Positions 39,327 through 47,922 of a stretch of 64,000 bases of DNA are shown piece after piece. A program made the translations under genes and the position numbers. Source of the stretch: Actinomycetota bacterium (GTDB taxonomy: Bacteria > Actinomycetota > Thermoleophilia > Solirubrobacterales > Solirubrobacteraceae); NCBI GenBank assembly GCA_018268595.1, contig JAFDWH010000014.1, positions 62,001 through 126,000 of the forward strand. The letters are read 5' to 3'. The notes below the pieces were generated by a model. That model saw only the letters and a list, made by a program, of their open reading frames with translations. It did no database searches and was not told the origin of the DNA. The first letter of the stretch is position 1. Each line of letters opens with the position of its first letter.

Positions 39327-39749
39327 TCAGCCGTTGAGTCGTTCGGTCGACTGGCCGGTGATCTCTGCGATGAGGTCGAAGTCCTTGTCCCGATGCAGGA
39401 CGACGAGGCCGGCACGCTCCGCGATGGCCGCGATGAGGAGATCGGGCACCGACGGCGCCCGATGATGGCCGCGATCGGCGAGCAGGCCGAGGACCTCGAC
39501 GGCGCGGTCCTCGGACGCGGGGGCCGCGTACTCGACGGGCATTGACGCAACCGGCGGCTCGCGCAGCCCCTCGTGAAGGTCTTGGGCATCGCGAGCGGAG
39601 TAGCCGACTTCGAGCAGCGTGACCGTGGCGACGCGCACGAGCCCGCGCTCGATCCGATCGGCCCACGCCTCGCTGTCCGGGCTGCGCCCCAGCCGGACCA
39701 GTGCGGACTTGTCGATCAGCCAGCCCGACGGCTCGGTCGCCGCGGTCAC
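39327..39749 (-). CDS. VapC-type PIN-domain toxin
   Basis: The 140-aa protein has the PIN acidic residues D13 (WLIDKSAL), E47 (LLEVGYS), D103 (VPDLLIAA) and D121/D123 (LHRDKDFD), which chelate the catalytic metal. VapC toxins cleave tRNA or rRNA; the target here is unknown. The start is GTG at 39749, overlapping the antitoxin stop by 4 bases. The [27 protein letters not shown] block is typical of active toxins. Confidence 0.85.
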   Translation of the reverse strand: MTAATEPSGWLIDKSALVRLGRSPDSEAWADRIERGLVRVATVTLLEVGYSARDAQDLHEGLREPPVASMPVEYAAPASEDRAVEVLGLLADRGHHRAPSVPDLLIAAIAERAGLVVLHRDKDFDLIAEITGQSTERLNG

Positions 39750-39967
39750 GACCAGGCTCGGCGCATGACCTCGGGATCCTCGAGGTCGGAGAAGCGCGCG
39801 GCGAACCGCTGCAGATCCGCTGAGGTGACCGGCGTCGACGGACGGGCCGCCTCCTGATGGAGCCGGCGTCGCAGGTACTCCGTGCGGGAGAGCTTGAGCC
39901 CCGCGGCAAGCGCGTCGATGCGGGCGAGGTCCTCCGCGGGCACGTCTCGGATCAGGAGATCAGGCAC
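39746..39967 (-). CDS. VapB-type ribbon-helix-helix antitoxin
   Basis: The 73-aa protein has an RHH N-terminus ([38 protein letters not shown], about 3-42). A C-terminal toxin-binding tail ([21 protein letters not shown]) follows. It is translated first, from GTG 39967, and is coupled to the toxin. It should repress its own operon through the dyad at 39976-39991. Confidence 0.8.
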   Translation of the reverse strand: MPDLLIRDVPAEDLARIDALAAGLKLSRTEYLRRRLHQEAARPSTPVTSADLQRFAARFSDLEDPEVMRRAWS

Positions 39968-39975
39968 AGACGGAA

Positions 39976-39991
39976 GATATCAGCCGATATC
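39976..39991 (-). promoter_or_regulatory. operator dyad of the first toxin-antitoxin module
   Basis: GATATC-agcc-GATATC lies 9 bases upstream of the antitoxin start. Two identical 6-bp palindromes spaced 10 bases centre to centre (one helical turn) are what two RHH dimers would bind. The AT content is high relative to the surroundings. Confidence 0.6.
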
Positions 39992-40126
39992 ACCTGTGCA
40001 AGAGCACCGCCCGCTCGCCCGAGCGCATTTGTCGATCGGAGTAGTCCCACTCACGGTCGGTGAGAAGCCAGCGACCCATGGTTTGCGCGACGCCAAGTTC
40101 TCCCCACTCGCAGGCCGCCGCCACTC

Positions 40127-40145
40127 GTAGCACATGAGGTGCTAC
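40127..40145 (+). promoter_or_regulatory. operator dyad of the second toxin-antitoxin module
   Basis: GTAGCAC (40127-40133) and GTGCTAC (40139-40145) form a perfect 7-bp inverted repeat with a 5-base spacer, ending 9 bases before the antitoxin ATG. It is a natural site for autoregulation by the Phd-type antitoxin and must overlap the transcription start or leader. Confidence 0.65.
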
Positions 40146-40154
40146 CTTGTCGGC

Positions 40155-40430
40155 ATGGAGCGCATCGGAGTTCGTGAGCTGCGCCAGCACGCCACCCGGT
40201 ACCTGGGTCGCGTCAAAGCCGGCGAGACGGTCGAGGTGACCGAGCGCGGCCAGCTCATTGCGCTGCTCGTTCCGCCTGCACCGGGCGCGACCGAGCGCGA
40301 GCGACTGATCGCGAGTGGTCAGCTCGTGCCTGCGTCTCGTCCATTCCAAGTTCCTCGCCGTGCGCCGCTGCCAGCCGGCGGGCCGAGCACTGGCGCAGCG
40401 CTGGACGATCTCCGCAACGAGCGAACGTGA
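40155..40430 (+). CDS. Phd/YefM-type antitoxin
   Basis: The 91-aa protein starts MERIGVRELRQHATRYLGRVKAGETVEVTERGQLIALLVP, the Phd/YefM DNA-binding fold. The disordered C-terminal part should wrap the toxin. ATG at 40155 is chosen because it gives the family N-terminus; the ATG at 40134 lies inside the operator. It pairs with the PIN toxin that overlaps its stop by 4 bases. Confidence 0.85.
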   Translation: MERIGVRELRQHATRYLGRVKAGETVEVTERGQLIALLVPPAPGATERERLIASGQLVPASRPFQVPRRAPLPAGGPSTGAALDDLRNERT

Positions 40431-40822
40431 TCTACCTCGACTCCTCGGCGCTGCTCAAGCTGTTGCACGAGGAAGCCGAGAGCGCCGCTCTGGCTGACTG
40501 GCTGACTGCACGCACGGGGACGCCTCTCGTCAGCAGCGCGCTGGCGAAGGTCGAAGTCGTGCGCGCATGCCGGCGCATCAACCCAGCGACGCTGAGCGAC
40601 GCGGCGGCGCTGCTCGCCGGGCTGGACCTCATCCCCCTCAGCGGCGCGGTGATCGACCAAGCCGCCGACATCGGCGAGACGATGCTGCGCAGCCTCGACG
40701 CGATCCACCTCGCCAGCGCGCTCTCGATACAAGCCGAGCTCACCACCTTCGTCGCCTATGACCACCGCCTCGCCGAGGCCGCGTCAACCGCAGGCCTCGA
40801 GTTGCTGGTTCCAGGCACCTGA
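40427..40822 (+). CDS. VapC-type PIN-domain toxin (second module)
   Basis: The 131-aa protein MIYLDSSALLKLL.. has PIN acidic residues D5, E43 (AKVEVVRA), D91 (LDAIHLASA) and D112 (VAYDHRLAEAA). It is a different VapC subgroup from the first toxin, as their sequences share little outside the motifs. The start is GTG at 40427 in a GTGA overlap with the antitoxin stop. It is predicted to be an RNase neutralised by the Phd partner. Confidence 0.87.
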   Translation: MIYLDSSALLKLLHEEAESAALADWLTARTGTPLVSSALAKVEVVRACRRINPATLSDAAALLAGLDLIPLSGAVIDQAADIGETMLRSLDAIHLASALSIQAELTTFVAYDHRLAEAASTAGLELLVPGT

Positions 40823-40869
40823 CCAAGCGGCTCGTCTCGAGACGCCACTACGGACAAAGCGCCCGCGAG

Positions 40870-41523
40870 CTACGGCATCCCGCCACCGAGCGCAGCGATG
40901 CTCTTGAACGGCGTGGGAGCCGCTTGCTCGACGTAGGCGAACGTGCCCTCCGCCGTCACGTCCGTGCCTGAGGGGGACTCGGCGCGCAGCCGGTCCGCCC
41001 AAGCGCGTGCGGCGTCCTCGTCGTCGGCGCCGACGATCACGTGACGCCAGCGCCGCACGTTCGGCACGCCCTCCCGCGTCAGGCGCTCGGACAACTCGTG
41101 TGCGGCGCGTCGCGTCGGCAGCGTCGCACGCGCCTCGAACTCCGGGAAGCCGGCCGCGGCGCTCTCGGCGTCCTCGCGCTGCATCAGGCGCGCGCGCTCC
41201 GCCTCGCGCTGCGCGGCGGTCGTCGCGGCGGGCGCGTCGGCGGGCTCCCAGTCCTCCGCGTCCTCGTGCCACCGGCTCGCCACGATCTCGGCGCCCCAGC
41301 CGTCTCTCGCGAGATCCTGCCGGACGATCTGCTCGGCGGCGCGCAGCGCGGCGTGCGTGTCGGCGTAGAGGAAGACCTCCCGCTCGTCCCGGCTGACGAC
41401 GATCGCGTCGCCGAGCTGGTGGGCGACCTGCTCGCTCAGCTCTTTCGCCTCGAGCCGCCCGGTGAGCGCCTCGGCGTGCGCTGAGCCCGCCAGCGTGACG
41501 TGGAGGCGCCAGTCGTCCTGCAC
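40870..41523 (-). CDS. hypothetical protein with internal duplication
   Basis: The 217-aa soluble protein appears to contain two related alpha/beta halves, about 3-80 (DWRLHVTLAG..ALTGRLEAKELSEQV..AIVVSRDEREVFLYADTHAALRAAEQIV) and about 135-205 (EFEARATLPTRRAAHELSERLTREG..RRWRHVIVGADDEDAARAWADRL). A charged helical linker joins them. The halves suggest a ferredoxin-like (ACT/RRM-like) repeat. No function is recognised. GTG at 41523 is chosen because the fold begins there. It is unrelated to the toxin modules beside it. Confidence 0.6.
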   Translation of the reverse strand: MQDDWRLHVTLAGSAHAEALTGRLEAKELSEQVAHQLGDAIVVSRDEREVFLYADTHAALRAAEQIVRQDLARDGWGAEIVASRWHEDAEDWEPADAPAATTAAQREAERARLMQREDAESAAAGFPEFEARATLPTRRAAHELSERLTREGVPNVRRWRHVIVGADDEDAARAWADRLRAESPSGTDVTAEGTFAYVEQAAPTPFKSIAALGGGMP

Positions 41524-41625
41524 GCCGCGGACCCTACCGAGGTCGCGCACCGCCGCGGCGCGACAGCCCACGATCCGGTTCGTCGAAGTCGACGTCGGCG
41601 CGGCGACGTCGCGCGAACGCGCTGA

Positions 41626-42060
41626 TCAGCGCGGCGCCGGCTTGAGCACGGCGTACAGCAGCACCACCGCGACGATCGCCAGCGACGTCTGCGACAGGGC
41701 GCCGATCACGCCCGCGTAGGTGCCCGGCTCGCCGGCGCCGAGGTCGATCCAGTGGTTGAGGGCGTGGAAGCCGGTCGTCGCGACGGCGGCCGTCAACGCC
41801 CCCGCCCGCAGCGCCGGCCAGCGCACGGCGAACGCGAGCGCCACGCCGACCCCGCCGATGAACGCCGTCGCGTCGCGGAGGTAGTGCGCGTTGTACGGGC
41901 CGAACGCGCCGACCGAGGCGTGGAACCCCCGCGGGGCGACCAGCATCCAGGCGGCGGTGATCAGCTGCACCGCCGCGAGCAGCGCCAGACCGGGGACGAC
42001 AAGCCGCTCGAGCGAGGCGGCGCGCGGCCGCCCCACGGCGGAGCTTCCCTGAGCGCCCAT
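41626..42060 (-). CDS. small four-helix membrane protein, unknown function
   Basis: The 144-aa protein has four hydrophobic helices (about 21-41, 54-76, 84-104, 119-140). It contains the motifs VAPRGFHASVGAFGPYNAHYLRDATAF and GFHALNHWIDLG. Histidines and aromatic residues in loops suggest a DoxX-like or cofactor-binding bundle, but I cannot name a family. It is divergent from the DUF151 gene, with a 249-base gap between. Confidence 0.65.
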   Translation of the reverse strand: MGAQGSSAVGRPRAASLERLVVPGLALLAAVQLITAAWMLVAPRGFHASVGAFGPYNAHYLRDATAFIGGVGVALAFAVRWPALRAGALTAAVATTGFHALNHWIDLGAGEPGTYAGVIGALSQTSLAIVAVVLLYAVLKPAPR

Positions 42061-42273
42061 GGACGCAACGTACAGGTCCCCCACCGCCGCGCACAGGGCC
42101 AACCGCGCGTCGCGCGGCAGGACCAAGCGCAGCCTGCGACACAGGCACGCGACCATCCGGTCGGTCGACCGTCGCGCCTCGCGCCGGCCACAGAAAATCC
42201 CTGCAAATCCGACCTCTCCTCGGTCGGACCGGCGCTGTGCCGAGCGTCCCGGTTCGCGCGACAGAGCCCGGCC

Positions 42274-42279
42274 TATACT
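42274..42279 (+). promoter_or_regulatory. -10 element (TATACT) of the DUF151 gene
   Basis: TATACT is placed to start transcription about 24 bases upstream of GTG 42310. AAGGAG at 42297-42302 lies in that leader. The same hexamer precedes rpmH. The rest of the 42061-42309 gap shows nothing further that I recognise. Confidence 0.5.
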
Positions 42280-42309
42280 TGGACCTCGCCCAGCGCAAGG
42301 AGCCGGTTC

Positions 42310-42798
42310 GTGCAGGAGATGGTGATCTACGGCGTCAGCTTCGACATGGTCGGCAAGCAGCCGATCGTCCTGTTGAAGACCGTCGACAGCAACAAGTTCC
42401 TGCCGATCTGGATCGGGCATCCGGAGGCCGCCGCGATCCTGATGAAGCTGCAGGGCGCGACGACCCCGCGCCCGATGACGCACGACCTCCTGTCCGAGGT
42501 CCTCGGCGAGCTGGACGTCTCCTGCACCCGCGTCGCCGTCACCGAGCTGCGCGAGAACACCTTCTACGCCTCGATCACCCTCGCCGTGAACGGCAGAGAG
42601 CTGGAGATCGACTCGCGCCCGTCCGACGCGCTCGCGCTCGCCGTGCGCGCCGGCGCGCCGATCTTCGCGGCCGAGGAGGTCATCGCCGAGTCCGCGATCG
42701 AGTTCGAGCACGAGGTCGAGGACACCGAGGAGGTCGTCGAGAAGTTCAAGGACTTCCTCGACCAGGTCACGCCGGAGGACTTCGCCGGCGAGAGCTGA
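42310..42798 (+). CDS. bifunctional nuclease family protein (DUF151)
   Basis: The 162-aa protein contains PIVLLKTVDSNKFLPIWIGHPEAAAILMKLQG...RPMTHDLLSEVL and NGRELEIDSRPSDALALAVRAGAPIFAAEEV, the full DUF151/BFN signature. Family members have RNase/DNase activity in plants and are conserved in actinobacteria with unclear roles. AAGGAG with a 7-base spacer supports GTG at 42310. The C-terminus is acidic. Confidence 0.88.
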   Translation: MQEMVIYGVSFDMVGKQPIVLLKTVDSNKFLPIWIGHPEAAAILMKLQGATTPRPMTHDLLSEVLGELDVSCTRVAVTELRENTFYASITLAVNGRELEIDSRPSDALALAVRAGAPIFAAEEVIAESAIEFEHEVEDTEEVVEKFKDFLDQVTPEDFAGES

Positions 42799-42817
42799 GC
42801 GACGGCCGCCGCCGCGC

Positions 42818-43771
42818 TCAGGCGGCGGCGCGCTCCAGCGCGATCGCCAGGATCCGCTCGACGAGCGCGTCGAAGCTGATCCCCGCCGCGTCCGCCGCCT
42901 GCGGCAGCAGGCTCGTCTCCGTCAGCCCCGGCACGCTGTTGGCCTCCAGCACGAACAGCTCGCCGTCCTCGCGCAGCATCAGGTCCACCCGCGCGAAGCC
43001 CGCGCACCCCAGCGCGCGGTACACCTGGACCGCCAGCTCCTGGGTCCGCTCGGCCACGCCCTCGGGCAGCTCCGCGGGGCACACGAAGCGCGTGCGGCCG
43101 ATCTCGTAGCGCGCCTCGAAGTCGTAGAAGTCGCGGCCCTCGGCCACCGCCTCGACGACCGGCAGCGCGACCGGCTCGCCGTCCTCGCGCTCGACGACGG
43201 ACACCGCCAGGTCGCGTCCGGGCACGTAGCGCTCCAGCAGCACCTTGCGGTCGTACGAGAAGGCCGACACGATCGCCGCCGGCACGTCCGCCGCGGCGCG
43301 GGCGAACTTGATCCCGAGCGCGGAGCCCTGCGCCGCCGGCTTCACGACCAGCGGAAACGAGAGCTGGCGCTCGATCGCCGGGAGCGCCTGCGCCGCGCCC
43401 AGCTCGCGGAACGCCGTCTCGCTGAAGGCGTGGAAGTCGGGCGTCGGGATCCCGTGCTCGCGCAGCAGGTGCTTCGTCAGGACCTTGTCCCAGCTGCGGA
43501 TGCAGGCGGCCACGCCCGAGCCGGTGTAGCGCAGCCCCAGCACCTCCAGCAGCTCCTGGATCGTCCCGTCCTCGCCGTCGCGGCCGTGCAGCGCCACGAA
43601 CACGGCGTCGGGGGCGACGTCCGTCAGCCGGGCCACCAGATCGGCGCCGACGTCGATCGCGACGGCCGTGTGCCCCAGCCGCTGCAACGCGTCCTCGACG
43701 CGCGCCCCCGACTTCAGCGACACCTGCCGCTCCAGCGAGCGGCCGCCCTGCAGGACGGCGACGGTGCTCAT
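42818..43771 (-). CDS. ddl: second D-alanine--D-alanine ligase-like ATP-grasp enzyme
   Basis: The 317-aa protein has VAVLQGGRSLERQVSLKSGARVEDAL, VALHGRDGEDGTIQELLEVLGLRYTGSG, FPLVVKPAAQGSALGIKFA and VFVLEANSVPGLTETSLLPQAADAAG, a complete Ddl. It overlaps the upstream aminotransferase gene by 4 bases, so they form an operon. It differs from the copy at 10858-11880 in the substrate loops. Substrate preference (D-Ala-D-Ala or another D-amino acid pair) cannot be read from sequence alone. Confidence 0.85.
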   Translation of the reverse strand: MSTVAVLQGGRSLERQVSLKSGARVEDALQRLGHTAVAIDVGADLVARLTDVAPDAVFVALHGRDGEDGTIQELLEVLGLRYTGSGVAACIRSWDKVLTKHLLREHGIPTPDFHAFSETAFRELGAAQALPAIERQLSFPLVVKPAAQGSALGIKFARAAADVPAAIVSAFSYDRKVLLERYVPGRDLAVSVVEREDGEPVALPVVEAVAEGRDFYDFEARYEIGRTRFVCPAELPEGVAERTQELAVQVYRALGCAGFARVDLMLREDGELFVLEANSVPGLTETSLLPQAADAAGISFDALVERILAIALERAAA

Positions 43772-45159
43772 CGGTCGGCTTCGGCCGGGCGGCCCGAACC
43801 GGCTCTGCGTCCGCGTCGCGGCAGCTCGAGCACCTCGGCCAGCCCGGCGGCGTCGCGCGGCGCGTCGGCGGCCGCGGGCGCCTGCACCGGCGCCGCGCCG
43901 GTCAGCGTGCTGTACAGCCCGACCTGCTCGGCCACGACCTTGCCGATCCGCCGCACGCCCTCGCGGATCGCGGTCTCGTCGGAGCCCGAGAAGTTCAGCC
44001 GCATCGACGACCCGCCGCGCCCGTCGAGGTAGGCGGCGCGCCCCGGCACGAACGCGACGTTCTCGCTCAGCGCGCGCGCCAGCAGGTCGGTCGTGTCGAT
44101 GTAGTCGGGCAGCGTCGCCCAGATGAAGAGGCCGCCCTGCGGCTGCGTCCAGGCCGCCTCGCGGGGGAAGTGCGCGTCGAGCGCCTCCAGCATCGCGTCG
44201 CGCCGCCCGCGGTAGATCTCGACCAGCGAGTCGACGTACTCCCGCCAGTCGCCGGACGCGAAGTACTCGGCCACGAACAGCTGCGTCATCGAGGAGCTGC
44301 AGAGGTCGGCCGCCTGCTTGCCGAGGTTCATCTTCTGCAGCACCGGTCGCGGCGCCGCCGCCCAGCCGAGGCGGATCCCGGGCGAGAGGATCTTCGAGAA
44401 GGTGCCGAGGTAGATGACGAACTGGCCGCCGTCCATCGAGTAGAGCGTCGGCAGCGGATCGCCCTCGTAGCGCAGCAGCCCGTACGGGTTGTCCTCCAGC
44501 ACGAGCAGCTCGCGCTCGGCCGCGACCTGCACGAGCCGCCGGCGCCGCGGCAGCGACATCGTCACGCCACCCGGATTCTGGAAGTTCGGGATCGTGTAGA
44601 TGAACTTCGGCCGCCGGCCCTCGCGCTCGAGCCGGTCGAGCGTCTCCTCCAGCGCGTCGACGCGCATCCCGTCCTCGTCCAGCTCGATCTGCACGACGTC
44701 GGCCTCGTAGGAGCAGAAGGTCGGGACCGCGCCCGGGTACGTGGGCGCCTCGGCGACGATCACGTCGCCCGGGTCGACGAGCGTCTTGCAGACGAGGTCG
44801 ATCACCTGCTGGCCGCCGGTCGTGACCAGCAGCTCGCCTTCGTCGACCTCCATGCCCTCCGCTCGCATCACCTCGGCGATGCAGCGCGTGGCCGCGGCGA
44901 AGCCCTCGGTCGGCCCGTACTGGAGCGCTCTCGCGCACGCCTCGTCGGCCACGCGCGCCATCAGCGACGCGTACGTGTCGGCCGGGAAGCTCGACGTGTC
45001 CGGCATCCCACCGGCGAGCGAGATCACCTCGTCGCGCTCCGTCAGCGCCATCAGGTCGCGCATCGCGGAGGACTTCATGACCTTCGTGCGCTGCGCGAAC
45101 AGGCCCGCGTAGCGCTCCAGCTCGTGCGCCGTCGAGCGCGGCGGCGTGCGCCCCGTCAT
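43768..45159 (-). CDS. PLP-dependent aminotransferase (class I/II, 2-aminoadipate type)
   Basis: The 463-aa protein has the fold-type I aminotransferase core: VISLAGGMPDTSSFP, QYGPTEGFAALR-like YGPTEGFAAATRCIAEVM, VEAPTYPGA, YTIPNFQNPGGVTMSLPRR, NPYGLLRYEG and LGTFSKILSPGIRLGW with the PLP lysine. It resembles LysN/Aro8-type enzymes; the substrate is uncertain. No GntR domain is attached. The C-terminal ~50 residues are low complexity. Its coupling to a Ddl suggests a role in supplying or recycling amino acids for the cell wall, which is inference. Confidence 0.85.
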   Translation of the reverse strand: MTGRTPPRSTAHELERYAGLFAQRTKVMKSSAMRDLMALTERDEVISLAGGMPDTSSFPADTYASLMARVADEACARALQYGPTEGFAAATRCIAEVMRAEGMEVDEGELLVTTGGQQVIDLVCKTLVDPGDVIVAEAPTYPGAVPTFCSYEADVVQIELDEDGMRVDALEETLDRLEREGRRPKFIYTIPNFQNPGGVTMSLPRRRRLVQVAAERELLVLEDNPYGLLRYEGDPLPTLYSMDGGQFVIYLGTFSKILSPGIRLGWAAAPRPVLQKMNLGKQAADLCSSSMTQLFVAEYFASGDWREYVDSLVEIYRGRRDAMLEALDAHFPREAAWTQPQGGLFIWATLPDYIDTTDLLARALSENVAFVPGRAAYLDGRGGSSMRLNFSGSDETAIREGVRRIGKVVAEQVGLYSTLTGAAPVQAPAAADAPRDAAGLAEVLELPRRGRRAGSGRPAEADR

Positions 45160-45260
45160 CGCGGCGGCTCGCAGCGGCCGGTCATGCCCCGGGGTTCGCC
45201 GTCACGGCCCGGAAGCCTGTCGCGCTCGGCTATCGTCATGCAGCCAAGCTACCGCACGAC

Positions 45261-45851
45261 ATGACGCTCTTCCTCGCCATCTGCCTCGGAATCGGCCTCG
45301 CGCTGGCCGTCGGACTGCGTCCGTTCCTGCCCGCGCTGCTGGCCTGCGCGCTCGCGCGCGGCGACGCCGGGATCGACTTCGAGCACACGAACGTCGCGTT
45401 CATGGAGAAGCCGGCGTTTCTGCTGGCGCTGCTGATCGGCGTCGTCGTGCTGGTCGCGATGGAGCGCCGCCACCCGCCCGAGGACGTCTCCAGCGGCCCG
45501 TTCGGCGCCGCCGTCGCGGGCATCGGCCTGGCGCTCGGCGCGCTGCTGTTCGGCGGCGCGCTGCAGGACCACCACTACGCGTTCGGCGTCGGGCTGATCG
45601 CCGGCATCGCGTGCGCGGCGCTCGCGGAGGCGTCCGCGCGCGGCTTCTTCTCCAGCACGCGCAGACGGCTCGACCGCGAGGCGGCCGCGACGCTGCCGGC
45701 CTACGCCGAGGTCGCCGGACTGGTGCTGGCCGGCCTGTCGGTGCTGGCGCCGCCGGTCGCGCTCGTCGCGCTCGCCTTCCTCGTCTGGCTGCTGCTGCAG
45801 CAGCGCCGGCGCGCCGGCCAGAAGTACGCCGGCCTGCGCATATTGCGGTGA
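45261..45851 (+). CDS. DUF4126 family membrane protein
   Basis: The 196-aa protein has four to six hydrophobic helices: LFLAICLGIGLALAVGLRPFLPALLACAL, AFLLALLIGVVVLVAM, GPFGAAVAGIGLALGALLFGGAL, GVGLIAGIACAALA and a terminal pair near 150-180. The GLRPFLPALL stretch after helix 1 and the overall layout suit DUF4126. Function is unknown. It is coupled to the next gene through GTGA. Confidence 0.65.
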   Translation: MTLFLAICLGIGLALAVGLRPFLPALLACALARGDAGIDFEHTNVAFMEKPAFLLALLIGVVVLVAMERRHPPEDVSSGPFGAAVAGIGLALGALLFGGALQDHHYAFGVGLIAGIACAALAEASARGFFSSTRRRLDREAAATLPAYAEVAGLVLAGLSVLAPPVALVALAFLVWLLLQQRRRAGQKYAGLRILR

Positions 45852-47395
45852 GCGGCGGCGCGCCCGACGCACCGCGCAAGCTCGTCCTGACGGTCATCGA
45901 CGGGCTCAAGCCGGCGATGCTGGAGCGCGCCGTGCAGCAGGGCCGTGCGCCGATCCTGCAGGCGATCATGGAGCGCGGCGCGTACGTCGACGACTGCGTC
46001 GCCGCGTTCCCGTCGGTCACGCCCGTGTGCGCCGCCTCGATCGCGACGGGGACCGGGCCGGACGCCCATCACATCCCGTCGATGAACTGGTACGACCGCG
46101 CCGAGGGCCGCTACGTCGAGTACGGCTCGAGCTTCGGCGCGAGCCGCCGCGCCGGCGTGCTGCGCTCGCTCACCGACACGGTCTACAACATGAACGCGCG
46201 GCACCTCGCGTCCGAGGTGCCGACCGTCTTCGAGCGACTCGACGACGCCGGCCTGCGCACCGCCGGCACGACCTACCTGATCTACCGCGGGCGGCACCGC
46301 CACCAGCTCGCCGGCGAGACGGCGCTCGCGCGGATCGCGGGGGCGGTCTTCCGCGAGTCGGTGATGGGGCCGCGCGAGCTGTTCTACGCCGACCTGTTCG
46401 CGAGCCGCCGCACCGGCTGCCGCGGCCAGCTCGGCATGCCCGGCCAGCGCGACCAGCACTCCGGGTGCGTCGGCGCGCACCTGGTCGAGCACGACCTGTT
46501 CGACTTCCTGCTGCTGTCGCTGCCCGACAACGACGCCTTCTCGCACCGCAACGGGCCGCACGCGCAGGTCGCCTCGATCGCGAACGCGGACCGCCAGCTC
46601 GAGCGGCTCGTGCACGCCGGCGGCGGGCTCGAGCGCTTCCTCGAGCAGCACGCGATGATCGTGCTGGCCGACCACTCGCACGCCGCCGTCGAGCGGCGCA
46701 TCGAGCTGGCCGCCGCGTTCGAGGCGTGGGACGTCGCGCAGCCGCGGCCGAACGGCTCGCGCGCGCGGCGCGAGCGTGCGGCGGCCGACGACGATCCGGC
46801 CGAGGCGCTCGCCGCCGACAGCGGCGGCCAGCTCGCGCTCGGCCTCGCGCAGCGCTCGGCGATGCTCTATGTGCTCGACGACGAGCGCCGCGCGAAGCTG
46901 ACCGCGCGCGCGGCGCGCGAGGCCGGCACCGTCCCCGGCGTCGACCTCGTGATGCGCCGCACCGCCCCGCGCGAAGGCGCGATCGTGGGGGAGCGCGGCG
47001 AGCTGCGCTTCGCGCCCGGCGGGGATCTCGTCGACCGGCGCGGGCGGCGCTGGAGCGTCGACGGCAAGCTCGAGACGCTCGGTGCGCGCGTCGAGGACGG
47101 CCGCCTCCTGACGCCCGACTACCCCGACGCGCTCGGACGCGTGTGGTCGGCGCTCGCCTGCCCGACCGCCGGCGACGTGCTGCTGAGCGCCGCGCCCGGC
47201 TTCGAGTTCGTCGACTGGGGCGGCGCGGACCACCTCGGCGGCGGCAGCCACGGCTCGCTGCACAGGAGCGACTCGCTCGGCGCGCTGCTGTGGTGCGGGC
47301 TCGACGCGCATCCGACGCGCGCCGCGCGCGAGCAGTGGGCGCTGCAGGACATGGTCCCGCTCGTGACCGAGCACTTCGGGCTCGACGCCGCCTGA
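45848..47395 (+). CDS. alkaline-phosphatase-fold phosphodiesterase
   Basis: The 515-aa protein belongs to the type I phosphodiesterase/nucleotide pyrophosphatase group: LVLTVIDGLKPAMLERAV, FPSVTPVCAASIATGTGPDAH (nucleophile region, with the Thr/Ser), LLSLPDNDAFSHRNGP, MIVLADHSHAAVE and HLGGGSHGSLHRSDSLG (metal-binding His/Asp). It has no signal peptide, so it is probably cytosolic. The substrate is unknown; neighbouring sugar-lipid genes suggest a phosphoglycolipid or nucleotide-sugar role. GTG at 45848 overlaps the DUF4126 stop. Confidence 0.8.
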   Translation: MSGGAPDAPRKLVLTVIDGLKPAMLERAVQQGRAPILQAIMERGAYVDDCVAAFPSVTPVCAASIATGTGPDAHHIPSMNWYDRAEGRYVEYGSSFGASRRAGVLRSLTDTVYNMNARHLASEVPTVFERLDDAGLRTAGTTYLIYRGRHRHQLAGETALARIAGAVFRESVMGPRELFYADLFASRRTGCRGQLGMPGQRDQHSGCVGAHLVEHDLFDFLLLSLPDNDAFSHRNGPHAQVASIANADRQLERLVHAGGGLERFLEQHAMIVLADHSHAAVERRIELAAAFEAWDVAQPRPNGSRARRERAAADDDPAEALAADSGGQLALGLAQRSAMLYVLDDERRAKLTARAAREAGTVPGVDLVMRRTAPREGAIVGERGELRFAPGGDLVDRRGRRWSVDGKLETLGARVEDGRLLTPDYPDALGRVWSALACPTAGDVLLSAAPGFEFVDWGGADHLGGGSHGSLHRSDSLGALLWCGLDAHPTRAAREQWALQDMVPLVTEHFGLDAA

Positions 47396-47463
47396 CGCCG
47401 AGATCGGCTTCCGCGCTCCGGTCACCGCCGGCGGCGACCTGCGGGCGACGTCACCGCGCGGGT

Positions 47464-47469
47464 TACCCT
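47464..47469 (+). promoter_or_regulatory. candidate -10 element (TACCCT) of the GtrA gene
   Basis: TACCCT ends 6 bases before ATG 47476, the ideal spacing for a leaderless mRNA. No Shine-Dalgarno is present. Confidence 0.4.
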
Positions 47470-47475
47470 GTCCGC

Positions 47476-47922
47476 ATGCAGGACGACGCCTCCGCCGTCG
47501 CGCTGCCGCTGCACCGTCGCGTGCGTCACGGCATGCGCCACCCGGCCAACTGGCTCCAGCTCGTGCGCTTCGGGGCGGTCGGCGCGAGCGGCTACGTCGT
47601 GAACCTCGCCGTCTTCACGGCCACCGTCCACTTGCTCGGGATCGACTACAAGGTCGCCGCGGTGCTGGCGTTCCTGATCTCGGTCGCGAACAACTTCTGG
47701 TGGAACCGCCACTGGACGTTCGAGGCGCGCGACGGCCACGCCGGCTTCCAGGCGGCCCGCTTCCTGACCGTCAGCGTCGTCGCGTTCCTGTTCAGCTACG
47801 CCGTGCTGGTCGCGCTGGTGGAAGCGGCCGGCCTCCCGAAGGTGCTCGCGCAGGCGATCGCGATCGTCACCGCGACGCCGCTGTCGTTCGTCGGCCAGAA
47901 GCTCTGGAGCTTCCGCAGATGA
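47476..47922 (+). CDS. GtrA-family membrane protein
   Basis: The 148-aa protein has four transmembrane helices and GtrA motifs LVRFGAVGASGYVVNLAVFT, ISVANNFWWNRHWTFEA and a terminal TPLSFVGQKLWSFRR. GtrA-like proteins help flip polyprenyl-linked sugars for surface glycans or teichuronic-type polymers. The overlap with the next gene (ATGA) supports a shared role in glycolipid export. Confidence 0.9.
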   Translation: MQDDASAVALPLHRRVRHGMRHPANWLQLVRFGAVGASGYVVNLAVFTATVHLLGIDYKVAAVLAFLISVANNFWWNRHWTFEARDGHAGFQAARFLTVSVVAFLFSYAVLVALVEAAGLPKVLAQAIAIVTATPLSFVGQKLWSFRR

